64,000 nucleotides of DNA from Chryseobacterium sp. ERMR1:04 (GTDB lineage Bacteria; Bacteroidota; Bacteroidia; Flavobacteriales; Weeksellaceae), in assembly GCF_001297705.1 (NCBI RefSeq), contig NZ_LIRF01000003.1, positions 372,001-436,000 of the forward strand, given 5' to 3'. This document shows positions 18,850-27,634 of the stretch, piece after piece. The notes under the pieces are model-generated. The model was not told the DNA's origin. It did no database searches and worked only from the letters and a program-made list of their open reading frames with translations. The translations under genes and the position numbers were made by a program. The first letter of the stretch is position 1. Every line of letters begins with the position of its first letter.

Positions 18850-19455
18850 ATGATAGCGGTCCTTACGGGTGATATTATAAATTCGCAACACGCAGACACA
18901 GAAGTTTGGATTACCAAGCTAAAGAATCTTCTGGAACATTGGGGAAGCTCTTCCCTTGTATGGGAAATCTACAGAGGAGACGAGTTTCAGTTTAAATGCA
19001 ACATTGATGATGCATTTTGGCGTTTTCTAGCCATAAAATCTCTTATAAAAAGTCAGGAAAATTTAGATGTAAGAATTGCCATAGGAATTGGTGAAGAAAA
19101 TTTTTCATCCGAAAAAATCACCGAATCCAACGGAACAGCATATGTGAATTCCGGAAGATTATTAAATGATTTAAAAAGTGATGGGCACACCGTTGCCATT
19201 AAAACTTCCAACGACAATGTAGACAGAGATCTTAACATCCTTTTGAAATGGTCTTCCAAAGACTTTGACAACTGGACGATGGCGACTTCAGAAATCATTC
19301 ACGAAATGATCATGAACCAAGACATTACCCAGGAAGATCTGGCAAAGAAATTCGCGATTTCACAATCGTCAATAAGCCAGCGACTGAAACGTGCAAACTA
19401 CGAGCTTATCGTAGAGACCAATCAATATTTTAGAAAGAAAATCTCAGAATTGTAA
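18850..19455 (+). CDS. SatD family protein with C-terminal HTH
   Basis: A 201-residue protein of the SatD family, first named in a streptococcal secretion and acid-tolerance locus; its molecular function is not settled. The N-terminal part starts IAVLTGDIINS and has YRGDEFQF and IAIGIGEE strands, like a nucleotide-cyclase-type fold. The C-terminus has a helix-turn-helix, DLAKKFAISQSSISQRLK (about 160-177), that could bind DNA. The three palindromes at its promoter suggest autoregulation (inference). It is followed after 3 bp by a DUF3307 membrane gene, a recurrent pair. Confidence 0.85.
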   Translation: MIAVLTGDIINSQHADTEVWITKLKNLLEHWGSSSLVWEIYRGDEFQFKCNIDDAFWRFLAIKSLIKSQENLDVRIAIGIGEENFSSEKITESNGTAYVNSGRLLNDLKSDGHTVAIKTSNDNVDRDLNILLKWSSKDFDNWTMATSEIIHEMIMNQDITQEDLAKKFAISQSSISQRLKRANYELIVETNQYFRKKISEL

Positions 19456-19458
19456 AAC

Positions 19459-20154
19459 ATGATCTTTACTAAACTCATATTGGCACATTTACTTGGAGAC
19501 TTTATTCTCCAGCCAAATTCATGGGTTTTTGATAAAGAAAGCAAAAAACTGAAGAGCAAGTATTTGTATCTTCATATTCTGATTCATACTATTTTAAGTT
19601 TTATTTTCCTTTGGGACCTGCAGCTTTGGTGGGTAGCGGTTTTAGTGGGTGTTTCTCATTTTATGATTGATGCTGCTAAGTTGAGTTTCCAAACGATTAA
19701 GAATAAAAAGAACTGGTTTTTTATGGATCAACTTCTTCATGTTTTAGTTATTGCAGGAGTATCTTTTTATTTTAATGAATTTAATTTTGAATATTTAAAA
19801 GACCAAAATACTTTAAAAATAGCAATGGCAGCTTTGTTTTTAACAACACCTGCTTCTATTTTTATTAAAATATTATTGTCTTCATGGACGCCCGTTCCAG
19901 AGACAACAAATAATATACAAACCGAATCTTTATCAAGTGCCGGAAAATATATTGGGATTTTAGAACGTTTACTGGTTTTCACTTTTATTATGGTGAATCA
20001 TTGGGAAGGCGTAGGTTTTATGGTGGCTGCAAAATCTGTTTTCAGATTCAGCGATTTGGCACAGGCTAAACAAAGAAAATTAACAGAGTATGTATTAATA
20101 GGTACATTACTGAGCTTTGGAATGGCAGTTTTAACAGGAATTTTAATTAAGTAA
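19459..20154 (+). CDS. DUF3307 domain-containing membrane protein
   Basis: A 231-residue multi-spanning membrane protein. The N-terminus LILAHLLGDFILQPNSWV is the DUF3307 signature (LLgDFllQ). Helices lie at about 34-58, 61-80, 92-105, 117-140, 167-185 and 205-229. The function is unknown. It is coupled to SatD (3-bp gap), so the two probably act in one pathway. Confidence 0.87.
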   Translation: MIFTKLILAHLLGDFILQPNSWVFDKESKKLKSKYLYLHILIHTILSFIFLWDLQLWWVAVLVGVSHFMIDAAKLSFQTIKNKKNWFFMDQLLHVLVIAGVSFYFNEFNFEYLKDQNTLKIAMAALFLTTPASIFIKILLSSWTPVPETTNNIQTESLSSAGKYIGILERLLVFTFIMVNHWEGVGFMVAAKSVFRFSDLAQAKQRKLTEYVLIGTLLSFGMAVLTGILIK

Positions 20155-20190
20155 AATAAATATAAATCTAACTAACAAGACATTTAGAAA

Positions 20191-20910
20191 ATGGAAAAGA
20201 AAGAAATGTTGTACGAGGGTAAAGCAAAACAAGTATTTGCTACCGATAATCCAGATCAAGTAGTAGTGCGTTTCAAAGACGATGCTACAGCATTTAACGC
20301 TCAAAAAAGAGGGTCTGTGGATTTGAAAGGTGAAATGAACAATGCCATCACAACTTTGATTTTTGAATATTTAAATGAAAAAGGGATCAAAACTCATTTC
20401 ATTAAGCAATTGGACGAAAGAGAACAATTGGTAACAAAAGTATCTATCATTCCTTTGGAAATGGTTGTAAGAAACTATTCTGCAGGAAGTATGGCTCAAA
20501 GATTAGGGGTTGAAGAAGGAATTAAATCTCCGGTTACCATCTTTGATATTTGCTACAAAAAAGACGAATTGGGAGATCCGCTTATCAACGATCACCATGC
20601 AGTTTTCTTAGGAGCAGCTACGTATGAAGAGCTTGCGGTAATGTATAAATTAACTTCTGAGATCAACGAAATCTTGATCGATTTATTCGATAAAATGAAT
20701 ATCATCTTGGTTGATTTCAAAATTGAATTAGGAAAAACTTCAGACGGTGAGATCATCTTGGCTGACGAAATTTCTCCTGATACTTGTAGACTTTGGGACA
20801 AGGATACAATGAAGAAATTAGATAAAGACAGATTCAGAAGAGATCTTGGAGAAGTAACTGAAGCTTACGTTGAGATCTATAACAGATTGAAAACGTTACT
20901 TAACAAGTAA
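20191..20910 (+). CDS. purC: Phosphoribosylaminoimidazole-succinocarboxamide synthase
   Basis: SAICAR synthase joins aspartate to CAIR with ATP in purine synthesis. The 239-residue protein has [19 protein letters not shown], the substrate loop [15 protein letters not shown] and [14 protein letters not shown], all characteristic. Length is standard. It lies 125 bp before purF on the same strand. Confidence 0.98.
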   Translation: MEKKEMLYEGKAKQVFATDNPDQVVVRFKDDATAFNAQKRGSVDLKGEMNNAITTLIFEYLNEKGIKTHFIKQLDEREQLVTKVSIIPLEMVVRNYSAGSMAQRLGVEEGIKSPVTIFDICYKKDELGDPLINDHHAVFLGAATYEELAVMYKLTSEINEILIDLFDKMNIILVDFKIELGKTSDGEIILADEISPDTCRLWDKDTMKKLDKDRFRRDLGEVTEAYVEIYNRLKTLLNK

Positions 20911-21035
20911 GATTTCTGATGCTGGGTTTCTGGCATTTAAAAATGATTTGTTATTCAACAAAATTAAATTAGAAGTCGGTTTTTAGTCTTATCTCTAATC
21001 ACTGACTTCTGCTATCTATAATAGAAAAAATAGAA

Positions 21036-22535
21036 ATGAAAAGTTTAGACATTCATAAAAGTGAATATTTAAAACAGTTTGAAAATCAAACCTACGGAAG
21101 GAATCTTTTCAGAACACAGGAAGAAGAAAGGCTGGATGCTCCCAATGAGGAGTGTGGGATCTTCGGAATGTATTCTGATAATGATTTAGATACGTTTTCT
21201 CTTTCACAATTCGGGCTTTTTGCTTTACAGCACAGAGGTCAGGAAGCTTGCGGTATTTCTGTTCTTAAAGACGGAAAAATCACCAATATGAAAGATGAAG
21301 GTTTGGTTTTGGATGTTTATAAAGAGATCCAAGATCCTGAAGCTTTTATGGGAAATTCTGCAATCGGGCACACTCGTTACACGACGGCAGGAGACAAAAA
21401 GAAATATAATTTTCAACCATTTTTCGCGAAAAACGAATATGACCAGATTATACTTTCTATCGCTCACAACGGTAACTTAACCAATGCGAGAGAATTAAAA
21501 ACAGAATTGGAAGCTGAAGGCGTTGTTTTCAGAGCAACTTCGGATTCTGAGGTTATTTTAAGATTAATTCAAAAAAATCTTGATCTAGGACTTCGTGGCG
21601 CTATTAAAGCAACCATGGAAAAAATAGAAGGTGCGTATTCGGTTGTAGGGATGACGAGAAATAAATTCTTTGCATTCAGAGATTTCAACGGAATCAGACC
21701 TTTAGTGTTAGGTGCAGTGAACGAAAACACCTATGTTGTGGCTTCGGAATCTGTTGCTTTAGATGCGGTAGGCGCTCAATATGTTCGTGACATTTTACCG
21801 GGAGAAATCATTTATACAAATGAGAACGAACCTGGGAAATTGAACTCTTACATGGTAAATGAAGAGAGAGGAAAGCAGAGAATCTGTTCTTTTGAATATA
21901 TTTATTTTGCAAGACCTGACTCTACTTTAGAGAATATCAATGTTTATGAGATCAGAGAGAAATCTGGTGAAAAAATTTGGGAGCAGGCTCCTGTAGAAGC
22001 CGATATCGTAATTGGAGTTCCTGATTCTGGAGTTCCTGCTGCGATTGGTTTCTCTAAAGCTTCAGGAATACCTTTCCGCCCGGTTTTAATTAAAAACAGA
22101 TATATCGGAAGAAGTTTCATCGTACCCACTCAGGAAATGAGAGAAAGGGTAGTGAACCTGAAATTGAACCCTATTATTTCTGAGATCAAAGACAAAAGAG
22201 TAGTGATCATTGATGATTCTATCGTTCGTGGAACTACATCTAAAAGATTGGTTAAAATTCTAAAAGATGCAGGAGTAAAAGAAATTCACTTCAGAAGTGT
22301 TTCTCCACCTATTATAGCGCCTTGTTATTTAGGAATTGATACACCCTCAAAAGATGATTTGATCTCTGCTAACATGACTACTGAGGAATTGAGAGACTAC
22401 TTAGGAGTAGATTCTTTAGAATTTTTAAGTACAGATAGCCTTAAAGAAATTTTAGGTTCTTCTAATCATTGTTTTGGATGTTTTACAGAAGAATATCCTG
22501 TAGCCAAAGGAGAAGAAATAGAATTATTTAATTAA
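21036..22535 (+). CDS. purF: Amidophosphoribosyltransferase
   Basis: Makes phosphoribosylamine from PRPP and glutamine, the first step of purine synthesis. The glutaminase nucleophile is Cys40 in EECGIFGMY, so a 39-residue propeptide must be removed. HRGQEACGIS and GHTRYTTAG follow. The PRPP site is VVIIDDSIVRGTTSK. The CSFEYIYFARPDS and HCFGCF cysteines fit the [4Fe-4S] Bacillus type. The propeptide is longer than the 11 residues of B. subtilis. A strong terminator follows. Confidence 0.97.
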   Translation: MKSLDIHKSEYLKQFENQTYGRNLFRTQEEERLDAPNEECGIFGMYSDNDLDTFSLSQFGLFALQHRGQEACGISVLKDGKITNMKDEGLVLDVYKEIQDPEAFMGNSAIGHTRYTTAGDKKKYNFQPFFAKNEYDQIILSIAHNGNLTNARELKTELEAEGVVFRATSDSEVILRLIQKNLDLGLRGAIKATMEKIEGAYSVVGMTRNKFFAFRDFNGIRPLVLGAVNENTYVVASESVALDAVGAQYVRDILPGEIIYTNENEPGKLNSYMVNEERGKQRICSFEYIYFARPDSTLENINVYEIREKSGEKIWEQAPVEADIVIGVPDSGVPAAIGFSKASGIPFRPVLIKNRYIGRSFIVPTQEMRERVVNLKLNPIISEIKDKRVVIIDDSIVRGTTSKRLVKILKDAGVKEIHFRSVSPPIIAPCYLGIDTPSKDDLISANMTTEELRDYLGVDSLEFLSTDSLKEILGSSNHCFGCFTEEYPVAKGEEIELFN

Positions 22536-22557
22536 GCTTATTTATTAAATAAAAATG

Positions 22558-22590
22558 AAAAGGCCAGACTTAGTTTAAGTCTGGCCTTTT
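22558..22590. terminator. Bidirectional terminator between purF and the first barrel gene
   Basis: AAAAGGCCAGACTTA (22558-22572) pairs perfectly with TAAGTCTGGCCTTTT (22576-22590). Convergent genes end on both sides. Confidence 0.9.
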
Positions 22591-22612
22591 CTATTGATAT
22601 TAAAATTTGTTA

Positions 22613-23323
22613 CTAAAATTTGTAGTTCAATCCTAATTGAAACACTCTGTTTGTAAGAGCATCATCTCCTTTAGGAGAATTTGTTTCAATATTTGTTAAA
22701 CTGTTTACGTATCTCGCGTTGATTCCTAAGTTATGAGTGATATCATATCCTACACCAAGACCTAAACCTACGTTAAATTTCTTGATATCGTCTTTGTCAA
22801 TAGTTTCAGATACAGATGTAGTTGTAGTGCTTGTAACTCCTGCTGTAGTAGATTCAACTCTGCTTTCTCCTTTATTTTTACCATTAATAAAATAACTGAA
22901 TTCAGGACCTGCTTCTATATAAAAGTTTTTAGTAGGTCTCATCTGAAGCATTAATGGTACTGAAACATAATTCAAAGTAGTTGAATAGTCATTTTTTGTT
23001 TTAACAGTAGTTGAACCATTAGTTACATCAGTAGATGATAATACACTTTTTGATCCTAATTGGTTATATAAAACCTCTGGTTGAAGGCTTAGTTTTTGAG
23101 AAAGTGGAATGTTAACAAATACCCCAGCATGAAATCCTAATTTTTGATTATTAAGACTTACATCTTGATCGTTAAAAGAAGCAGCATTCCCACCCCCTTT
23201 AATACCAAATCTAATTGGGTCTTTTTGATTATTCACAGTAGTTACTGTAGGAGTAGTTTTTGTTTCTTGAGCAAATGCTAATGAACCTGCAGCTACTGCT
23301 AGTCCTAGAAATAACTTTTTCAT
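22613..23323 (-). CDS. PorT-family outer membrane beta-barrel protein (paralogue 1 of 4)
   Basis: A 236-residue barrel with signal peptide MKKLFLGLAVAAGSLAFAQ. The strands follow the PorT-like OMP_b-brl_2 pattern: FGIKGGGNAASF, GFHAGVFVNIPLSQKLSLQPEVLYNQLGSK, YIEAGPEFSYFINGK, NVGLGLGVGYDITHNLGINARY, ending FQLGLNYKF. Function within the family is unspecified. A sigma-54-like promoter (GG-N10-GC) lies 69-82 bp upstream. It is the last of four tandem paralogues. Confidence 0.9.
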   Translation of the reverse strand: MKKLFLGLAVAAGSLAFAQETKTTPTVTTVNNQKDPIRFGIKGGGNAASFNDQDVSLNNQKLGFHAGVFVNIPLSQKLSLQPEVLYNQLGSKSVLSSTDVTNGSTTVKTKNDYSTTLNYVSVPLMLQMRPTKNFYIEAGPEFSYFINGKNKGESRVESTTAGVTSTTTTSVSETIDKDDIKKFNVGLGLGVGYDITHNLGINARYVNSLTNIETNSPKGDDALTNRVFQLGLNYKF

Positions 23324-23391
23324 AATTGTTTATTTTTAATTTTACTTTTCTATTTTCTTGTCTGGTTTTTCAATCAGATGTGGAGTAATTT

Positions 23392-23407
23392 GCAAATTGC
23401 TTGCCAA
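23392..23407 (-). promoter_or_regulatory. Sigma-54-like -24/-12 promoter of barrel gene 1
   Basis: The minus strand reads TTGGCAAGCAATTTGC (23407-23392): GG, ten bases, then GC, matching the -24/-12 consensus TGGCAC-N5-TTGC. No TAnnTTTG box lies near. The distance to the ATG leaves a leader of about 55 nt. Confidence 0.6.
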
Positions 23408-23664
23408 AATTGAAAATTTATACGTTTAACCAGTAATGGATAGGGTATTTTAAAAAATAAAGAATGTGAACTAAATCTTAATTTTATGTAAATAAATTAA
23501 ATATTTTCAATTTAAAATACTTTTTGTGCTAACAGATTCATTAAATCACTATTATATGTATTATATTAATTTTTCTTATTTAATTTGTTTTTTTAAGAAA
23601 AAAATATAATTTAACATAAAAGCTGAATCTTAATTGCTTCAGAATTTTGGTGTAAAATGAATTT

Positions 23665-23736
23665 TTACTCTTCGAATAGAGAGTCTACATTCTGGTAGAA
23701 ATAGTTGGCTTCCTGGAATAGGTTGGTAATTTTCAT
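23665..23736 (-). CDS. Possible 23-codon micro-ORF
   Basis: Between barrel genes 1 and 2 the minus strand has an ATG at 23736 and a 23-residue frame starting MKITNLFQEANYF and ending SLFEE. The composition is plausible for an amphipathic peptide, but no start signal or relative supports it. The rest of the 613-bp gap 23324-23936 holds the promoter at 23392-23407 and the hairpins at 23765-23800 and 23878-23912. Confidence 0.2.
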   Translation of the reverse strand: MKITNLFQEANYFYQNVDSLFEE

Positions 23737-23764
23737 TAAAACTAAAAGTATTACGAAAAATAAA

Positions 23765-23800
23765 AAGCCAAGATTACATCCATAATCCCGGCTTTTCCTA
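23765..23800. terminator. Orphan terminator-like hairpin
   Basis: AAAAGCC-AAGATTA pairs with TAATCCC-GGCTTTT around a short loop (23765-23800), with one mismatch. No gene ends at it, so it may be a relic of a lost barrel gene copy. Confidence 0.45.
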
Positions 23801-23877
23801 TTGAATATAAAAATGTATTCCTTAAACTTATTATCATTATTTCTTTACTTTCAATATATTCCTGAGTAAAAAATGTG

Positions 23878-23912
23878 AAAAGGTCAGACTTTATGATGAA
23901 GCCCGACCTTTT
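23878..23912 (-). terminator. Terminator of barrel gene 2
   Basis: AAAAGGTCGGGCTT pairs with AAGTCTGACCTTTT (minus strand), 25 bp after the gene. It resembles the terminators of the other three paralogues, so gene and terminator were duplicated together. Confidence 0.8.
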
Positions 23913-23936
23913 CTGTATTGAAATCAAAATCTGTTC

Positions 23937-24518
23937 TTAAAATTTATAAGCAAGACCTACCTGGAATACATTGTTTTTTCCTTCAGGCTGATCTCCTCCA
24001 ACTTTTTTACCTATATCTGTTACCCCTGCAACATATCTTGCATTAATACCAATGTTAGGAGTAAAGAAATATCCTGCTCCAATCCCAATTCCAAAATCAA
24101 AACCTTTGATATAATCATTAGCTTTTACGGATACAGATTGGTATTTGAATTTAGAATCTATTAAGAAACTGAATTGTGGTCCTGCTTCAAGATAGAAATT
24201 AGGCGTAGCATTATATTGGAACATTACCGGAACCGAAATGTAACTTAAATTTACTTTAAGATCCTCGAATCCGTCTGCTTTTGCGCCAACACCATTATAT
24301 AAAACCTCTGGTTGAAGACTGAAATTTGATGCTATTGGAGCGTTCAAAAATAATCCTCCATAGAATCCTACTTTAGCTTTTGAATCACCTCCGGAAATTG
24401 TAGACACATTTAACCCTGCTTTCACCCCATATTTAAGTGGAGTAGAAGATTGAGTTTTCTCTTGCGCCCATACTAATGAACTTGTAGCAATTGCTAATCC
24501 TAAAAATATTTTTTTCAT
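23937..24518 (-). CDS. PorT-family outer membrane beta-barrel protein (paralogue 2 of 4)
   Basis: The shortest copy (193 residues). Signal peptide MKKIFLGLAIATSSLVWAQ, then YGVKAGLNVSTISGG, GFYGGLFLNAPIASNFSLQPEVLYNGVGAK, YLEAGPQFSFLIDSK, GIGIGAGYFFTPNIGINARY and FQVGLAYKF. It lacks the long loop rich in Thr and Lys found in the other copies. Upstream is a sigma-54-like element with a weaker -12 (GT for GC). Confidence 0.9.
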   Translation of the reverse strand: MKKIFLGLAIATSSLVWAQEKTQSSTPLKYGVKAGLNVSTISGGDSKAKVGFYGGLFLNAPIASNFSLQPEVLYNGVGAKADGFEDLKVNLSYISVPVMFQYNATPNFYLEAGPQFSFLIDSKFKYQSVSVKANDYIKGFDFGIGIGAGYFFTPNIGINARYVAGVTDIGKKVGGDQPEGKNNVFQVGLAYKF

Positions 24519-24572
24519 AGTTAATGTAATTAATTTTTATTATTTATATTTTTGATTTTCAAATTTTTATAT

Positions 24573-24588
24573 ACAAAATTCTTGCCAA
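24573..24588 (-). promoter_or_regulatory. Sigma-54-like promoter of barrel gene 2 (weak -12)
   Basis: The minus strand reads TTGGCAAGAATTTTGT: GG-N10-GT. The -24 half TTGGCAAG is identical to genes 1 and 4; the -12 half deviates in one base. Confidence 0.4.
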
Positions 24589-24697
24589 AAAGTATTAATT
24601 CGTTTAAGAATCAATAATAAAAGAATGCTTTATAGCCATAGCTATTAAAATATTTTTATTGAAAATCTGCAATTTACTATAAATTATAAACCAAAAT

Positions 24698-24721
24698 AAG
24701 TCAGACCTTACGATCTGACTT
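24698..24721 (-). terminator. Terminator of barrel gene 3
   Basis: AAGTCAGATCGTAAGGTCTGACTT hairpin followed by ATTTT on the minus strand; its core is nearly identical to the gene 4 terminator. Confidence 0.75.
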
Positions 24722-24758
24722 AGTCTATTAAAATTTGTTTTTTTAAATATATGTAGGC

Positions 24759-25442
24759 TTATTTGAATTTATAAGCTACACCAACTTGGAATGCATTATT
24801 TCTAATTGCATCTCCTGTGTTGTGTTTGTATACATCTGTAATACCTGCAGTAAATCTAGCAGTTACGCCAAAATTCTGAGTGAAATAATATCCTGCTCCA
24901 ATCCCAATTCCGAAGTTGAAAGTATTGTGAAGATCTTTAACAATCTTATCTGAGATCGTTGTTGTTTCTGTAACAGTTGTATTTCCTGAGTTTCTAGTGG
25001 TAGTAATATCTCCTTTGTTTTTTCCTCCTAAAAGAAAACCAAATTCTGGTCCTGCTTCTACATAAAGTTGAGGAAGGATATTATATTGTACCATTACAGG
25101 GATAGAAAGATAGTTCAGGCTTTTTTTGTAATCAGCTACTCTTCTGTATCTATCAGCATTAATGTAATAATCTTCTCTTTCTTCAGTTTTTGACCCTAAT
25201 TGGTTAAAAAGAAGTTCAGGCTGAACGCTGAATTTCTGTGCAACCGGAATATTAACAAACACTCCTGCATTAAAACCTGGTTTCAATTTCTGATCGTTAT
25301 CATACTGATCAGCTTTGCTAAGGGTAGAAGCGTTGAATCCCGCTTTAACTCCAAAAGTAATAGGAGATGAAGATTTAGTTTTTTCTTGTGCATTCACCAA
25401 AAGGCTTCCTGCAAATGCTAATCCTAAAATTAGTTTTTTCAT
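24759..25442 (-). CDS. PorT-family outer membrane beta-barrel protein (paralogue 3 of 4)
   Basis: 227 residues from the ATG at 25442, which gives signal peptide MKKLILGLAFAGSLLVNAQ; the 25 codons open upstream overlap the promoter and are not coding. Family strands: FGVKAGFNASTLSK, GVFVNIPVAQKFSVQPELLFNQLGSK, YVEAGPEFGFLLGGK, GIGIGAGYYFTQNFGVTARF, FQVGVAYKFK. The promoter element has GG-N10-GC but a different internal sequence from genes 1, 2 and 4, with a leader of only about 25 nt. Confidence 0.9.
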   Translation of the reverse strand: MKKLILGLAFAGSLLVNAQEKTKSSSPITFGVKAGFNASTLSKADQYDNDQKLKPGFNAGVFVNIPVAQKFSVQPELLFNQLGSKTEEREDYYINADRYRRVADYKKSLNYLSIPVMVQYNILPQLYVEAGPEFGFLLGGKNKGDITTTRNSGNTTVTETTTISDKIVKDLHNTFNFGIGIGAGYYFTQNFGVTARFTAGITDVYKHNTGDAIRNNAFQVGVAYKFK

Positions 25443-25477
25443 GATTTTAAAGTTTAAACTTATTCCCCCACAGCGCA

Positions 25478-25493
25478 GCAAAATCCCCGCCAA
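25478..25493 (-). promoter_or_regulatory. Sigma-54-like promoter of barrel gene 3
   Basis: The minus strand reads TTGGCGGGGATTTTGC: GG-N10-GC with TTGGC and TTTTGC conserved although the spacer differs from the other copies. This conservation of only the contact bases supports function. Confidence 0.6.
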
Positions 25494-25530
25494 AAGGAGA
25501 AAAATGATAAAAATCATGTTTAAATCAAAA

Positions 25531-25552
25531 AGTCAGACCTTACGATCTGACT
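25531..25552 (-). terminator. Terminator of barrel gene 4
   Basis: AGTCAGATCGTAAGGTCTGACT hairpin followed by TTTTGATTT on the minus strand. Confidence 0.75.
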
Positions 25553-25588
25553 CTTATCTATTAAAATTTGTTTTCTAAATGTTTAGGC

Positions 25589-26245
25589 TTATTTAAATTT
25601 ATAAGCTAATCCTACTTGGAATACGTTGTTTCTTACAGCGTCCCCATTATTGTTTTTGAAGATATCAGTTACACCAGCTGTATATCTTGCCGTAATACCT
25701 AAATTATCTGTGAAGTAATATCCTGCACCAATACCGATACCAAAGTTAAATGTTTGGAAATCATCTTTGTTTAGTGTTCTAGTAGATGAAGTATCAGTAT
25801 TTCCGTTTGTAGAAGTTTTGAACTTATCTTTTGCGCTTACCAAGAAACCAAACTCAGGACCAGCCTCTAAATAAAGGTTTGGAAGAGCATTATACTGGAA
25901 CATTACCGGTACTGCAATATATCCTAGATTTGTAGAATAATCTGCTTTATAATCATTTCCAAAAGCAGTATATTTTCTTGTAGATTTTGCTCCTAGATCA
26001 TTATAAATAACCTCTGGTTGAATACTGAAAGAACTTGCAATCGGAATGTTAGCAAAAACACCTGCGTTAAAACCAATTTTTGATTTTGTATCGTCTAATC
26101 CTTCATTTTTAGATAAAGAAGAAACGTTCATCCCACCTTTAACACCAAATGTAACTGGGTTTGAAGATGAAGCTGTAGTCGTAGTTGTTTGTGCGAATGC
26201 TAGTGAACTTGCAGTTACTGCTAATCCTAAAATTAACTTTTTCAT
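25589..26245 (-). CDS. PorT-family outer membrane beta-barrel protein (paralogue 4 of 4)
   Basis: 218 residues; signal peptide MKKLILGLAVTASSLAFAQ. Strands FGVKGGMNVSSLSK, GVFANIPIASSFSIQPEVIYNDLGAK, YLEAGPEFGFLVSAK, GIGIGAGYYFTDNLGITARY, FQVGLAYKFK align with the other three copies, closest to copy 3. Its sigma-54-like element ends in GA instead of GC. Confidence 0.9.
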   Translation of the reverse strand: MKKLILGLAVTASSLAFAQTTTTTASSSNPVTFGVKGGMNVSSLSKNEGLDDTKSKIGFNAGVFANIPIASSFSIQPEVIYNDLGAKSTRKYTAFGNDYKADYSTNLGYIAVPVMFQYNALPNLYLEAGPEFGFLVSAKDKFKTSTNGNTDTSSTRTLNKDDFQTFNFGIGIGAGYYFTDNLGITARYTAGVTDIFKNNNGDAVRNNVFQVGLAYKFK

Positions 26246-26324
26246 AACTTTAATTTTTTTTAATATTTACTATTCTTAATTTTAAATTTTACTACTGTCA
26301 ATTTTCGTTGACGCAGAGTATCTT

Positions 26325-26340
26325 TCAAATTGCTTGCCAA
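26325..26340 (-). promoter_or_regulatory. Sigma-54-like promoter of barrel gene 4
   Basis: The minus strand reads TTGGCAAGCAATTTGA: identical to the gene 1 element over 15 of 16 bases, with GA at the -12 position. Confidence 0.45.
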
Positions 26341-26485
26341 AAACTAAAACATGATTAAAATCAGGTTGTATTTTTATTAAAAAACCAACTAATTTGAATT
26401 TAAATGTCTGAAATTCAACTAAGTAGAAACTTAAATAAACATTTGTTTAGAAAGGTAAATATTGATAAAATTTTATAAAATGGAG

Positions 26486-27532
26486 TTAAATAGTATCTAA
26501 TGTTCTGTAAAAATGTAAAGATTCCACGATGTTTTTTTGATCACATTGATGATCGAAGGTGCAAGAACCTATTCCTGATAGGAGAGAGAAATTAATTTTA
26601 CTGTCAATATTCTTCTTATCATTTAATAGGAGTGCAAAAATATCTTCATCTTTAAAATCGCTGATATCTAAGTAAGGATAATATCTTTGAACGTTTTCAA
26701 TAATAATTTTTGAATCTTCTTCAGAAATCAAACCTTCAAGATAGGAGAGATGTGCCTCAGAGATCATTCCCATTGCTACGGCTTCTCCATGTAAAATAGG
26801 ATTTCCCTGTTCCAGACATAGGCTTTCTATAGCGTGGCCTATTGTATGAGCAAAGTTCAGTGTTTTTCTGATATTTTTTTCGTGAAAGTCTTTTTCTACA
26901 ACATCCTGTTTAATATCCATAGAAGTTTGAATATGCGGAATAATCCCTTCTATATCTAGTTTATGAATCTGGATGAGGTTTTCCCAATGTAGTTTATCAG
27001 CAATCAATCCGTGCTTTAGCATTTCGGCAAAACCACTTCTTAATTGTTTAAAAGGAAGGGTTTCTAAAAATTTAGGATATACAAAGATCTGCTCCGGGAA
27101 CGTGAAAGTTCCTACCATATTTTTATAATGCATCAGGTCAATTCCTGTTTTTCCACCAATGGAAGCATCACACATAGATAATAAAGTTGTCGGAATATTA
27201 ATGAACTGAATTCCTCTTTTATACGTAGAAGCTACAAATCCACCCATATCGGTAATCACACCGCCACCAAGATTAATAACAAGTGCTTTTCGGTCTGCTT
27301 GCATTTCTGTTAAAATTTCCCACAGCTGATTTGCCGTCTGGATATTTTTCATTTCTTCACCCGCTTCAATCTCCAAAATTTCAAACCCCAGATCGGTTTC
27401 CATATTCCCTAAAAGTATAGGGAGGCAATACTCATGCGTATTTTCATCAACTAAAATAAAGATTTTGCTGAATGATTTTTCGTGTAAGAAGTAGTTAAGT
27501 TGAGAAAAATTATCGTTTAATATTGTTATCAT
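26486..27532 (-). CDS. aroB: 3-dehydroquinate synthase
   Basis: Converts DAHP to 3-dehydroquinate in the shikimate pathway, with NAD and zinc. From the ATG at 27532 it has 348 residues; the 14 codons open upstream are atypical. Motifs: NLGGGVITDMGGFVASTYKRGI, IPTTLLSMCDASIGGKTGID, and the zinc ligands in LKHGLIAD, TLNFAHTIGHAIES and HGEAVAMGM. It is a single gene, divergent from the pseudouridine synthase. Confidence 0.97.
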   Translation of the reverse strand: MITILNDNFSQLNYFLHEKSFSKIFILVDENTHEYCLPILLGNMETDLGFEILEIEAGEEMKNIQTANQLWEILTEMQADRKALVINLGGGVITDMGGFVASTYKRGIQFINIPTTLLSMCDASIGGKTGIDLMHYKNMVGTFTFPEQIFVYPKFLETLPFKQLRSGFAEMLKHGLIADKLHWENLIQIHKLDIEGIIPHIQTSMDIKQDVVEKDFHEKNIRKTLNFAHTIGHAIESLCLEQGNPILHGEAVAMGMISEAHLSYLEGLISEEDSKIIIENVQRYYPYLDISDFKDEDIFALLLNDKKNIDSKINFSLLSGIGSCTFDHQCDQKNIVESLHFYRTLDTI

Positions 27533-27612
27533 TTTCAGAATTTCTATAATGTTAATAGTGAAACTATATTGCAAAGTTATGATTCTTAATTTTTAACTCG
27601 TAACTAAATTAC

Positions 27613-27620
27613 TATCTTTG
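27613..27620 (+). promoter_or_regulatory. -7 box of the pseudouridine synthase gene
   Basis: TATCTTTG, exact TAnnTTTG match, 14 bp before the ATG at 27635. Confidence 0.5.
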
Positions 27621-27634
27621 CAAAAATATTTAGA

